Below, piece by piece: positions 38,786 to 47,924 of a DNA stretch of 64,000 bases (its first letter is position 1; every line of letters starts with the position of its first letter). The stretch comes from an uncultured Tidjanibacter sp. Lineage in GTDB: Bacteria; Bacteroidota; Bacteroidia; Bacteroidales; Rikenellaceae. The position numbers and the translations under genes are program-made. The stretch lies in the NCBI GenBank assembly GCA_944326085.1, contig CALVCL010000012.1, positions 62,001 to 126,000 of the forward strand. The letters are read 5' to 3'. Below the pieces are notes generated by a model. That model had not been told where the DNA came from. It made no database searches and saw nothing but the letters and a program-made list of their open reading frames with translations.

Positions 38786-40528
38786 ATGGAACAATACAGA
38801 AAACTATCGGCCGAAGAACGCTGTGAAATGCAGTCACACGGTTGCACCGCCGAGAATTGGGACAGCATAGAAATATGCGGCAACCTTTCGTCCGCCACTA
38901 TATACAACTGCGGCTTCCGTGGAACGGTACGTATAGAAAGCCCTGTTGTGCTACGTAATGTCGGAACGCTCGCAAACTGCGAGATACACTCCGGAGCATG
39001 CATAGAAAACACTTCCGTAATCGAGACTACTGAATGCAGCAGTTTCGGGAACGGCATATTTTCCGCTGTGGTAAACGAGGGAGGCGGCCGCGAAGTGCCG
39101 CTTTTCACAGGTCTGACATCACAACTGGCTTATATAATAGCCATGTATCGTCACAGGCCAGAAACCATTGAGCGTCTTCAGCACATGGCCGAACGTGAAT
39201 ATACACTGCCGTCCGTATCACCGCTATGCAGCATAGGCTACGGGGCGCGCATAACCGCATGCGGAATAATCCGCAACGTATGCATTGGGCATGATGCCGT
39301 CATCGAAGGTGCATCATTCCTTAACAACGGCACAGTATGTTCCGAAAAGGGACAACGTACATACATTGGCCCAGGTGTAAAGATGCGTGAATTCATCGTA
39401 TGCGGCAACAGTATTATAGACAACGGCACCGTCGCTGAGCGCTGTTTCTTCGGCAATGCCACCCATGTATCGGCACTGTCTGCCGTAGACACGCTGTTTT
39501 TTGCCGGAAGCCACTGCGAGAACGGAGAGATGTGCAGCGTACTTGCCGGACCATACACAATATCGCATCATAAATCCACTCTGCTCATAGCCGGCATGTT
39601 CTCATTCTTCAATGCCGGCAGCGGCACAAACCAGAGCAACCACCTGCTCAAATCGGGCCCCGTACACCAGGGCATACACCTGCGTGGCTGTAAATACGGC
39701 AGTGATGCCTATATGATGCTGCCAGCGCTGGACGGCCCGTTCACCACCGTAATCGGCCGCCACAAGTCTCACCCAGACACGGAATACTTCCCGTTCTCGC
39801 TGGTCATCGAGCAGGACGGCCACACATGGCTGATGCCTGCAAGCAACCTTGCCGCATCAGGACAGGCGCGCGATTTCACCAAGTGGCCGAAGCGCGACAA
39901 GCGTGACACTTTCTCTCGTGACATCATCAACTTCGAGGAATGTAATCCATATCTTGCCGAACGCATCGCAACCGCAATCAACATTTCCGAAGAACTCATG
40001 TCAAAAGATGCCGGCGACGTATGCACCTACCGCAAACTGCGTATCCGCACCTCAATGCTGCGCCGAGGATTAAGGCTTTACCGCCTTGCCTTGGCCAAAT
40101 ACATGGGAGCTATGCTGGCATGCGGTGCCGAACCGGACATGCTGGGTGCAGGACGTTGGAGCGATGTCGGCGGCATGTATATTCCTGTTTCTGTCATGAA
40201 CGACATACTCGATGGAATAGACAACGGCTCGATAGCAACGATAAATGCCGTGTGCGATGCTCTGTCGAAAGCACACGCAGCCTATCCGCGCTACGCAGCC
40301 GGATGGGCCTATGCCCGTTTGGAAAAGGAACTCGGCCATACACCATCCGACGATGACATAGCAGCCGCGATAGCAGCCGGCCGCGAAGCGGCGGACAAAC
40401 TGGCGACACTCGCTGCAGATGACATCCGTTCCGAGCAGGACGCATCGATGGCCGTAGGCTACGGCATAGATGCCGAAGATGACGTCACACGTATGGCCGA
40501 CTTCAAAACAGTAAGACACATACAGTAA
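38786..40528 (+). CDS. DUF4954 protein with left-handed beta-helix
   Basis: 580 residues. Residues about 30-280 carry hexapeptide-like repeats (IENTSVIETTECSSFGNGIF, VCIGHDAVIEGASFLNNGTV, IIDNGTVAERCFFGNATHV), as in acyl- and nucleotidyl-transferases that fold as left-handed beta-helices. Conserved blocks GTNQSNHLLKSGPVHQG and GRHKSHPDTEYFPFS follow, then an alpha-helical C-terminal third. The family is widespread in Bacteroidota and has no assigned reaction; the helix fold suggests a sugar-nucleotide or acyltransferase-like activity but that is a guess. It heads a same-strand run with the GH2-like and rlmH genes. Confidence 0.85.
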   Translation: MEQYRKLSAEERCEMQSHGCTAENWDSIEICGNLSSATIYNCGFRGTVRIESPVVLRNVGTLANCEIHSGACIENTSVIETTECSSFGNGIFSAVVNEGGGREVPLFTGLTSQLAYIIAMYRHRPETIERLQHMAEREYTLPSVSPLCSIGYGARITACGIIRNVCIGHDAVIEGASFLNNGTVCSEKGQRTYIGPGVKMREFIVCGNSIIDNGTVAERCFFGNATHVSALSAVDTLFFAGSHCENGEMCSVLAGPYTISHHKSTLLIAGMFSFFNAGSGTNQSNHLLKSGPVHQGIHLRGCKYGSDAYMMLPALDGPFTTVIGRHKSHPDTEYFPFSLVIEQDGHTWLMPASNLAASGQARDFTKWPKRDKRDTFSRDIINFEECNPYLAERIATAINISEELMSKDAGDVCTYRKLRIRTSMLRRGLRLYRLALAKYMGAMLACGAEPDMLGAGRWSDVGGMYIPVSVMNDILDGIDNGSIATINAVCDALSKAHAAYPRYAAGWAYARLEKELGHTPSDDDIAAAIAAGREAADKLATLAADDIRSEQDASMAVGYGIDAEDDVTRMADFKTVRHIQ

Positions 40529-40570
40529 TTTTCAGCGCACGGGTTCTACCCTACGCGCCAGACCATAACA

Positions 40571-41932
40571 ATGAAAAGACGCCTATTGTCCACCGTTGTG
40601 ACCCTGCTTACAGCAGTCTCAATATCCGCCCAGACAACTGTGACGGACCATCATGCCATACCGCAAACGACGTATGAAAACTGCAATGCCCCGCGCAGCG
40701 AATTCATGAGCTACACCATCAGGGCTACAGCCACAGAACACAACCGCACCAACGAATGGAACTATGTGGAAATAACCGAATACTCATGTACCGAGCTTCC
40801 AAACGGCACAACATCATACACTGCAACTGTCGATTTTCCAGAGTTCTGGGGTGAGCGCACCATTATAGTACACACTGAAGGCGGACGCAACAGCCACCGT
40901 CTTTATGTCGATGACCAATATGTCGGTTCCGCACGCGACAGTGGCGTTCCTTCCGAATTCGAACTTCCCGCAGGTCTGCGCGGACGCACCCATACGCTCC
41001 GACTGGAGGTTCCGACAGACACCCGCGAACCAGAAGCAGGCAAAACCGCCGACACTCCGGACATAACATCATGGTTCCTTTACTCACAGCCAGAGACGAG
41101 AATATGGGACTATAATATTTCAGCCGACATAACCGGCAACGATGGTACAGGGCTGCTGACTGCCGATGTAATTGTGGAAAACAATTCAATATCAACCGAA
41201 AGTTTCGCAGTATGCTTCGATGTATTCTCGCCTGCCGGCAACGTCGAGGAATACGGCATGAAGGAAGTAACGCTCCCGAGCGGCGGACGAGATACGGTAC
41301 GCATAAAAGCAACAATATATGGTGCTGGCAAACGCATGTGGAGTGCGGAGAAACCAAACGTATATACTCTCACGCTATTCATACGCCAGGGGAAACGCAT
41401 TATGGAATACGTTCCCGTAAACGTTGGTTTCGGAAGCATATCATATTCTGACGGTATCATTTCACGCAATGGACACCAAATAAAACTGAAAGCCATACGC
41501 TATGACGCCACAACCGCCAAGACGCTTTGCAGCGACATAGTCAATCTCAAGAAGCAAGGATACAACACCTTGTGGGTACACGCGCCGCAGCCATATTGGT
41601 TCTACGACGAATGCGACCGTCGCGGCATATATGTCATCGACCAGGCCAATATCAATTCGCCGCATGCTGCAGATAATATGCGCATCGGCGGCACCTTAAG
41701 CAACGACCCCGCATGGTTGCCCGAATACATGCACCGTACACAGGCCATGTTCTACCGCACGCACAATCATCCGTGCATCATAGGCTGGTCGCTTGGCGAG
41801 CCGAGCGGCAACGGTTTCAACCTGTACCGCACTTATTTGTGGCTGCACAACACAGACCCGTCGCGTCCAGTCATATACAGCGGAGCGGCAGGCAACTGGA
41901 ACAGCGACATCGACCCGACAACCATATTGTAA
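40571..41932 (+). CDS. truncated, probably inactive glycoside hydrolase family 2-like protein
   Basis: 453 residues with a signal peptide (residues 1-20, ending SISAQT). A sugar-binding jelly-roll (about 45-165), an immunoglobulin-like domain (about 175-290) and the first half of a GH2 barrel (YNTLWVHAPQPYWFYDECDRRGIYVID) follow. In active enzymes the acid/base Glu sits in WSLGNESG; here it reads WSLGEPSG, and the DEANIE motif reads DQANIN. The chain stops before the strand that carries the nucleophile, and rlmH begins 17 bases later, so the missing half is not downstream. It may be a binding protein or pseudoenzyme. Confidence 0.8.
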   Translation: MKRRLLSTVVTLLTAVSISAQTTVTDHHAIPQTTYENCNAPRSEFMSYTIRATATEHNRTNEWNYVEITEYSCTELPNGTTSYTATVDFPEFWGERTIIVHTEGGRNSHRLYVDDQYVGSARDSGVPSEFELPAGLRGRTHTLRLEVPTDTREPEAGKTADTPDITSWFLYSQPETRIWDYNISADITGNDGTGLLTADVIVENNSISTESFAVCFDVFSPAGNVEEYGMKEVTLPSGGRDTVRIKATIYGAGKRMWSAEKPNVYTLTLFIRQGKRIMEYVPVNVGFGSISYSDGIISRNGHQIKLKAIRYDATTAKTLCSDIVNLKKQGYNTLWVHAPQPYWFYDECDRRGIYVIDQANINSPHAADNMRIGGTLSNDPAWLPEYMHRTQAMFYRTHNHPCIIGWSLGEPSGNGFNLYRTYLWLHNTDPSRPVIYSGAAGNWNSDIDPTTIL

Positions 41933-41949
41933 CGGAATACCTCAAAGCA

Positions 41950-42423
41950 ATGACCATAGACCTCATACTGATAGGTAAAACCGATACCGATGAAATAGCC
42001 GCCCTCGTATCGGACTATTCCAAGCGCATCAACCGATACGCCAAGTTTTCGGTAGTAATGTTGCCTGATGTACGCGGCGGCAGGAAGATGCCGTCCGATG
42101 TACAAAAGCAAGCCGAAGGCGAGATGATTTTACGTCAACTCACCCCCGGCGACCATGTGGTACTTCTCGATGAACGAGGCACCGAAATGCGTTCCGTTGA
42201 GTTTGCATCATGGCTTGACAAGCGTATGTCGACAGGATGCAAACGATTGTGTTTCATTGTAGGCGGGCCATACGGTTTTTCCAAAGAAGTATATGACCGT
42301 GCCGATGTCATGGTGTCGCTGTCACGCATGACATTCTCTCATCAGATTATCCGTGCCATATTCGCAGAACAACTCTACCGAGCCTTCTCAATAATACACA
42401 ATACCCCTTACCATCACGAATAA
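41950..42423 (+). CDS. rlmH: 23S rRNA pseudouridine-1915 N3-methyltransferase
   Basis: 157 residues from ATG 41950; the longer open frame upstream runs through the GH2-like gene and is not conserved. A SPOUT-class enzyme methylating the pseudouridine of helix 69 in 23S rRNA. Motifs: LDERGTEMRSVEFA, FIVGGPYGFS (SAM-binding knot) and LSRMTFSHQIIRAIFAEQLYRAFSII. It lies 17 bases after the GH2-like gene and converges on the KdsC-like gene. Confidence 0.95.
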   Translation: MTIDLILIGKTDTDEIAALVSDYSKRINRYAKFSVVMLPDVRGGRKMPSDVQKQAEGEMILRQLTPGDHVVLLDERGTEMRSVEFASWLDKRMSTGCKRLCFIVGGPYGFSKEVYDRADVMVSLSRMTFSHQIIRAIFAEQLYRAFSIIHNTPYHHE

Positions 42424-42448
42424 CAGTTTTTTGGGGGAGATAGGGAGA

Positions 42449-42982
42449 TTATGCCGATACCACGTTACCGTCTTTAAGATGACGCGCCCATGCACCCTTT
42501 GCACGAAGAGCCTGTTCGATAATATCGCGCACACATCCTTTGCCACCGCCGAACTCAGACACATAGCGTGCAGCCTCTATAACTTCGCTCGCAGCATCGG
42601 CAGGACATACAGGAATGCCTACGGCTCGCATGCATTCAAGGTCAGGAATGTCATCGCCCATAAACACCACATTTTCGCGGTTAAAACCGTGGCGTTTGAT
42701 AATATCCTCAAGCACGGCAATCTTGTCGAGCACATGTATATGTAGCTCTGTGACACCGAGATAAGTGAAACGCTTGGCCATAATTTCGCCGCGGCCTCCG
42801 GTTATTATAAAAATCTTGTACCCCTGCTTTACCGCATAGCTAACTGCATATCCGTCCTTGGCATTGTAGCTCCTGAGGAAATCTCCGTCGGCCAGCGGAA
42901 TTATGCTCCCGTCCGTAAACACACCGTCAACATCGAATACAAACGCCTCCGCACGGGCTATATCTTCTTTGAAGTTTCCCAT
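42449..42982 (-). CDS. kdsC: KdsC-like HAD phosphatase (3-deoxy-D-manno-octulosonate 8-phosphate phosphatase)
   Basis: 177 residues. HAD motif I is FVFDVDGVFTDG near residue 14, motif II TGG in FIITGGRG, and motif III GDDIPDLECM near 108; no cap domain, as in the tetrameric KdsC class. It would release Kdo for lipid A assembly. Its start overlaps the 3' end of the DUF2520 gene by 25 bases, a pairing common in Bacteroidota. Substrate is by family; other C0 HAD phosphatases cannot be excluded. Confidence 0.88.
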   Translation of the reverse strand: MGNFKEDIARAEAFVFDVDGVFTDGSIIPLADGDFLRSYNAKDGYAVSYAVKQGYKIFIITGGRGEIMAKRFTYLGVTELHIHVLDKIAVLEDIIKRHGFNRENVVFMGDDIPDLECMRAVGIPVCPADAASEVIEAARYVSEFGGGKGCVRDIIEQALRAKGAWARHLKDGNVVSA

Positions 42983-43746
42983 ATACTATCATTAAGTAGT
43001 TTATATATTTCAAAATATCGAGTATCACTTTCACCGTGCAGCAAATTGAGATGTCGCTGCACGGTCGCTCCATCATGTCGTGACGCCGGTCCTGTCTGAC
43101 CTGCTTCCGGGCCACACTGACTCAACGCCTTGTCAACCGTCTCACGAATCAGCGGTTTCAGTACTTCAAACCCGACACCGCTTTTGGACAGCAATCTTTC
43201 GGCCAACACATACAGATGATTTGTAAAATTGCATGCAAAGACAGCCGCCACATGCAACCGGCAACGCCTGACACTGTCCGCTTCATACACATCATCTGAC
43301 AATGCTGCAGCAAAATTTCTGACGGCACGTTCCGCCTGCGGATTGGAATATTCTATAAATACAGGCGTCTTGCGGAAATCCACCGTGCGACCGACCGTAA
43401 ATGTTTGCAGCGGATAAAACACCCCTCTGTTCTCCGAAGCACATGCGAGAGACTCAATATCCGTACCGCCCGAAGTATGCACCACTGTGCTGCCACGCGG
43501 CACACAAAGCCGTGATGCTATCTCAGATACCGCACCGTCGCTTACAGCAACAACATAGATTTCGGCATCAGCGACATCCTCCGGATGCTGCACATACTCC
43601 GCACCGCACCTTTCGGCCAACAATTTCCCGCGGTCACGGTTGCGTGCACATATCTGCACAAGGTGCAACTGCGGACATTCGCTTATCGCAACGGCAAGAG
43701 ACTCTGCCACCTTACCACTACCGACCAAAACTGTATTCATCTCCAA
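42958..43746 (-). CDS. Rossmann-fold and DUF2520 protein
   Basis: 262 residues. N-terminal NAD(P)-binding fold with VLVGSGKVAESLAVAI at residues 5-20 and VVAVSDGAVSEIA; C-terminal helical DUF2520 region from about residue 125. It resembles pyrroline-5-carboxylate reductase or ketopantoate reductase-like dehydrogenases, but no substrate is known. Its stop overlaps kdsC and its start overlaps the yihY-like gene by 29 bases, so the three form a tightly coupled unit. Confidence 0.88.
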   Translation of the reverse strand: MEMNTVLVGSGKVAESLAVAISECPQLHLVQICARNRDRGKLLAERCGAEYVQHPEDVADAEIYVVAVSDGAVSEIASRLCVPRGSTVVHTSGGTDIESLACASENRGVFYPLQTFTVGRTVDFRKTPVFIEYSNPQAERAVRNFAAALSDDVYEADSVRRCRLHVAAVFACNFTNHLYVLAERLLSKSGVGFEVLKPLIRETVDKALSQCGPEAGQTGPASRHDGATVQRHLNLLHGESDTRYFEIYKLLNDSIWETSKKI

Positions 43747-45052
43747 GAAAATCGGTCAACAACATGTTGGCATCAGATGATGCCATACGTTCTTCCATTC
43801 CGTCCAGCACATTCGAGACACAATTCATGTATCCTGGTTCTTCGGGTACTTTCACATCCGTCCCCACATTTTCGACAAGATACAACACATCGCACAACTT
43901 CATGCCATGTACATCCTGTGCCGGAATGTACATATTTGTTTTTTGGCTTTTCCCTGATGCTACTGCCACTATGACCTTGGCCTCAACCAACGCATAATTT
44001 ACATCACGCACCAGCCTGACAGGCAGTTTCAGTTCCTTTGCTATCGTCTCTGACGACACTCCTCCTTCACGGTCTATGAAACTGCGTATAACAACCAGCA
44101 ACGATGCCAACATTACCTTGCGCCGACCGGCATAGCTTACATTTGCAGCATTCTGCTCCTGCACAAAACTATCCACATTCTGATATGCAAACGAAAGTTC
44201 TGCTCCGAACAGTACTATCTGCCAACTGACCTGCACCCAAAACAGGAATAACGGAATTGCGGCAAAACTGCCGTAAATTATATTATATGACGATACTCCG
44301 TTCTGCAGTGCCACATAGAAATACTGGAACCCGAAAAAAACCACCGATGCAACAAGCCCTGCCTTGAACGCACAAGACAGTTTCACCTTTGTGTTGGGTA
44401 TCATCTTATATGCTCCCGAAAACAGTATCCACACCAACAAGAATGAGCCAATGATATACAGGACATTGTACGGTATCGATGCATAGTTGCCAATCAGCGA
44501 ACGCACATACGAAAATATTATGGTCAGCATTACTATAAGAAGCGGCATCAAGAATATTACGGCCGTGTAAGTACTTGCACGTCGGGTAATGCTTCTCGAT
44601 GACTGTACTTCCCATATGGCATTGAACGCACCCTCAACGTTGCCAAATACGCTGACGGCCGCCCAGACGAGGACTGCCAATCCAGTTACGGCAACTATTC
44701 CTCCGCTTGTACGTTCCAGCACACTGTTTATGAAATCGAATGCTGTTCCTATCATATATTCGCTGCCGACAAATCGCTCAAACAGGTAGTTTTCCAATGT
44801 CTTCTCCAGTCCGAATCCCTTGATTACCCCGAATGCAAGAGCCAGCATCGGCACAAGAGACATTATAGTATAAAATGCAAGTGACGAAGAACGCAGAAAT
44901 GTATTATGGTTCTGCACACCACGGCCTGTGTACAATATGAGTCTGAGCTGACGTACCAACCACCACCCCTTGCGGGACGAGAAATCGGTCTCGCGCTTAA
45001 CCCATACATCATGGCCTATAAAGACTTTTGCCCTGTCAAGAAACTTTTTCAT
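43718..45052 (-). CDS. YihY/UPF0761-family membrane protein
   Basis: 444 residues. Residues about 50-310 give six membrane helices with family signatures RSSSLAFYTIMSLVPMLAL and FGSFAAIPLFLFWVQVSWQIVLFGAELSFA (here GSFAAIPLFLFW). Once thought to be ribonuclease BN, this family is now taken as membrane proteins of unknown function. The soluble C-terminal 110 residues include a winged-helix-like stretch (ETIAKELKLPVRLVRDVN), found in the long form in Bacteroidota. The gene overlaps DUF2520 by 29 bases. Confidence 0.88.
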   Translation of the reverse strand: MKKFLDRAKVFIGHDVWVKRETDFSSRKGWWLVRQLRLILYTGRGVQNHNTFLRSSSLAFYTIMSLVPMLALAFGVIKGFGLEKTLENYLFERFVGSEYMIGTAFDFINSVLERTSGGIVAVTGLAVLVWAAVSVFGNVEGAFNAIWEVQSSRSITRRASTYTAVIFLMPLLIVMLTIIFSYVRSLIGNYASIPYNVLYIIGSFLLVWILFSGAYKMIPNTKVKLSCAFKAGLVASVVFFGFQYFYVALQNGVSSYNIIYGSFAAIPLFLFWVQVSWQIVLFGAELSFAYQNVDSFVQEQNAANVSYAGRRKVMLASLLVVIRSFIDREGGVSSETIAKELKLPVRLVRDVNYALVEAKVIVAVASGKSQKTNMYIPAQDVHGMKLCDVLYLVENVGTDVKVPEEPGYMNCVSNVLDGMEERMASSDANMLLTDFLGDEYSFGR

Positions 45053-45177
45053 ATACCGCTACAACACTCTCACATTATACTTCTCCACGCTACCGGCACA
45101 GTTGCCGCTCCGTAAGGCATTACGAGACAATATTTATCCTGTCGCATTGCCTATCAATGCAAAACAAAATACTGCCA

Positions 45178-46374
45178 TTAATACAAATTTACCTCTTTTA
45201 ATCCTATCGCCCAAAGGAGCCCGTTTATTCTTGCAAATGCAAGTTTGCTGTTTCCACCCTCCTTTATACCAAGACGTCGCGATATATCCTGTGCCGATAT
45301 CGGGAAAGCATGGACATATATGTCTGCTGAACGTACACCGGCGCTACGCAGTTTTTTCTTCAATGCTACAGCATCGAAACGCTCCATATATTCAATCTCG
45401 AAAATACGGCCGATAGCACCTTCTGACGGCATTTCATTAAGAAAAACGTATCCGTCAACAGCAGTTGCATAACTTCTATGCAGTTTCAATGCCGCATATA
45501 CAGCCACCAACCGCGATTTTCGCAATACAACATCAGGAATGAGCATATAGGCATAACAAGGTTCAAAGCCGGCAGTCATAACTACATCCGCAGGAGGGTA
45601 AGGTACTGCAAACATTCCTCTCCCTTCTGCATGGGCACACAATACACGCTTTTTCACATCACGTCCGGTAACAACCGTCACCTCCTTGCACTCTCCTCTT
45701 TGCGAATATACCTCAACTTCACACCCTCCGTTAAATATGCGAAAAGCCTCCACTACATCAAACATGGGTGACAATTTAACGGCGACACATCCCGTCATCA
45801 TTTCAAGTTGCGGCGTCAGTGCTATCATGTCTGGACTGCAATCCTCCAGCCTAACCATTTTGCGTCCCTGTGCCGAACGGCGATCCGGGTCGGCATACAC
45901 CATATCGGCCCTACGTCCAGATGCCACAAACTCAGCCACAAACCGTTCAGACGGCATATTGACCACAGTAATGTTTTCCGCTCCCAAACGTGCAAAGTTG
46001 ATACGCGCTACAGCAGCCAGAACCGGGTCACTCTCCACTGTCATTACTTCACTGAACCGACGTGACAGATAGAACGTATCCACTCCGAGACCGCATGTAA
46101 GGTCTACGCACAACTCTCCGTTCCATTCATGCCTTCCAGCCGCAGTCTCACTGCTCGACTGTTCAAACGACAGCGGCGGCAGTATGGCTCGCACCTCGTA
46201 ATACGAAGGAAGCTTATGGCGCGCCCTCTGCAGATATTTCACCTGTGTGGCGACAAGTGCTGCATGTGGCACATGTTTGTCAAGAGCCACAGCATTGGGA
46301 TCGCGCTCCACATTGGCATCGATTAGCGCCCTGACCTCGGGGGTATCGAGCAACATTACATCATCTAAAGTCAT
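45178..46374 (-). CDS. class I SAM-dependent methyltransferase with THUMP-like domain
   Basis: 398 residues from ATG 46374, which overlaps the comEC stop by 14 bases; the frame continues further upstream inside comEC but that part is not expected to be used. Methyltransferase motifs: CVDLTCGLGVDTFYLS near residue 95 (SAM loop), VESDP, and VYADPDRR near residue 165 (catalytic D-P-x-x-R type, as in RNA N- and C-methyltransferases). The C-terminal 150 residues match the THUMP-like domain of Porphyromonas PG_1098-type proteins. Target RNA is unknown. Confidence 0.82.
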   Translation of the reverse strand: MTLDDVMLLDTPEVRALIDANVERDPNAVALDKHVPHAALVATQVKYLQRARHKLPSYYEVRAILPPLSFEQSSSETAAGRHEWNGELCVDLTCGLGVDTFYLSRRFSEVMTVESDPVLAAVARINFARLGAENITVVNMPSERFVAEFVASGRRADMVYADPDRRSAQGRKMVRLEDCSPDMIALTPQLEMMTGCVAVKLSPMFDVVEAFRIFNGGCEVEVYSQRGECKEVTVVTGRDVKKRVLCAHAEGRGMFAVPYPPADVVMTAGFEPCYAYMLIPDVVLRKSRLVAVYAALKLHRSYATAVDGYVFLNEMPSEGAIGRIFEIEYMERFDAVALKKKLRSAGVRSADIYVHAFPISAQDISRRLGIKEGGNSKLAFARINGLLWAIGLKEVNLY

Positions 46375-47872
46375 GACAATATTTTTTTGTGGCACACCTT
46401 TCGGTACTTCTGCTTCGCAATACAACATAGACACACAGCCACATCGCATAGAGCAGCAACACATGCCACATCTCCATACGTGCCGGCACAGATGCCCACC
46501 ATTTGTCGGCACTGACCGCTATAAGTGAATTCTGCAGCCATGCCGACATATCTATCACTTTAGAAAATATCCCTATAAGGAACGGTATCGGCATCAGTAT
46601 CCACAACAGCGACAATAGCACAGTGACATTTGCAACAAGTATAAGCAGCGGATTGATAATCACTCCAACAATCGGTATGCGCCCGAAATAGTACGACACA
46701 AGCGGGGTTGTTGCCAGCGATGCTGCCAGTCCGACCATAAAAAGTGCCCAAATGGCATTAGTAAATTTGAAACGGCCCTTCACCATTCCATACAACGGTT
46801 TATATAACATCAATATGCCGGCAACTGCCGCAAATGAAAGCTGGAAACTGATATCGAAAAGATAATTAGGATTTATAAGCAGCATCACCGCAGCAGCGGC
46901 AAAGAATATGTTAGTACCGTTACCTGTACGCGATACGGCAAATGCAAGCTGTGCACCGGTAAACATCATGGCAGCACGCACAACTGACGGCGACATTCCA
47001 GACAACATTGCATAAAACCATATTGCCACAACAGCAGCACAATTCTTCAAGATATGACCACGTCTAAAGACCGGCAGCGGCCACAACAGAATATTTACCA
47101 GCATGGCCACCATACCCACATGCAATCCTGATACGGCGAGCAAATGGGCTGCACCTGTGGTATTATAATCATCACGCAGCGTATCCGGGAAACTGCCGCG
47201 AGTGCCAATACTCATGGCAGCTGCCGTAGCATAGGACTCTTCCGAAAGTCCGAGTCCTGCAAGACGGCGTGCAGCCTCCGCCTGCCAATGCGCTGCGACA
47301 ATCTTCAAAGTAACCTTCCGCTCAGGCAGAACCACAATGTCCTGCGTGTCATTTACCCACACCGAACGGCTGTAGCCCCTACGCTGCATAAGACGTACAT
47401 ATCCGGCATAGTCCTCACTACCGAGAGCCGATGCATAACCAGTAGCTATTAAGCGCTGTCCGGCCGTCACATGAAACGAGGTATCAAACCGCACCACCAC
47501 CTTCTCTCCGGAACGACGCCAACCATCTTCTTCTGCAACCAGACGGAATTCATTCACATGCGCTGTAGCACGGCTCCACCGACCCGACACTTCAGGCATA
47601 TCTGTTATTCCGAGTGTCATTACCACCTTTTCGCCGCACGGCAGCACACCTCGGGTACGTGTAGCGGCAGTCATTGACGCAGCGGCAAAGAACAACATTC
47701 CATAAACAAGCAACGACGCCACCGCAGTATATTTTTGACAACACAGTGCCGCCACGACAGCCATTGCGACTGCTACTGCTGCCATAGGCCACAATGCGGC
47801 ATGGCAAACGTCCGACACGACAATACCAGCTATCACAGCAGGCAACACCTTCATGAAAGGGACAGATCGCAT
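46361..47872 (-). CDS. comEC: ComEC/Rec2-family DNA-uptake channel protein, short form
   Basis: 503 residues from ATG 47872 (MRSVPFMKVLPAVIAGIV); an in-frame ATG at 47950 overlaps comM and is less likely. N-terminal helices, an OB-like DUF4131 region (residues about 90-200), then the competence domain with TGAAHLLAVSGLHVG and many membrane helices. The C-terminal metallo-beta-lactamase-like domain of Bacillus ComEC is missing, as usual in Bacteroidota. It would conduct single-stranded DNA across the inner membrane. comM lies directly upstream on the same strand, giving a small natural-transformation group. Confidence 0.9.
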   Translation of the reverse strand: MRSVPFMKVLPAVIAGIVVSDVCHAALWPMAAVAVAMAVVAALCCQKYTAVASLLVYGMLFFAAASMTAATRTRGVLPCGEKVVMTLGITDMPEVSGRWSRATAHVNEFRLVAEEDGWRRSGEKVVVRFDTSFHVTAGQRLIATGYASALGSEDYAGYVRLMQRRGYSRSVWVNDTQDIVVLPERKVTLKIVAAHWQAEAARRLAGLGLSEESYATAAAMSIGTRGSFPDTLRDDYNTTGAAHLLAVSGLHVGMVAMLVNILLWPLPVFRRGHILKNCAAVVAIWFYAMLSGMSPSVVRAAMMFTGAQLAFAVSRTGNGTNIFFAAAAVMLLINPNYLFDISFQLSFAAVAGILMLYKPLYGMVKGRFKFTNAIWALFMVGLAASLATTPLVSYYFGRIPIVGVIINPLLILVANVTVLLSLLWILMPIPFLIGIFSKVIDMSAWLQNSLIAVSADKWWASVPARMEMWHVLLLYAMWLCVYVVLRSRSTERCATKKYCHDFR

Positions 47873-47924
47873 ATGTGCCGAACGATACAAAATACAACTA
47901 CATGATTTTAAACAGGCATCTCTG

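Noticed and set aside
41713..41949. Upstream extension of rlmH through the GH2-like gene
   Set aside because: RlmH proteins start at the MTIDLILIG position (ATG 41950); the extension is a second frame of the GH2-like gene.
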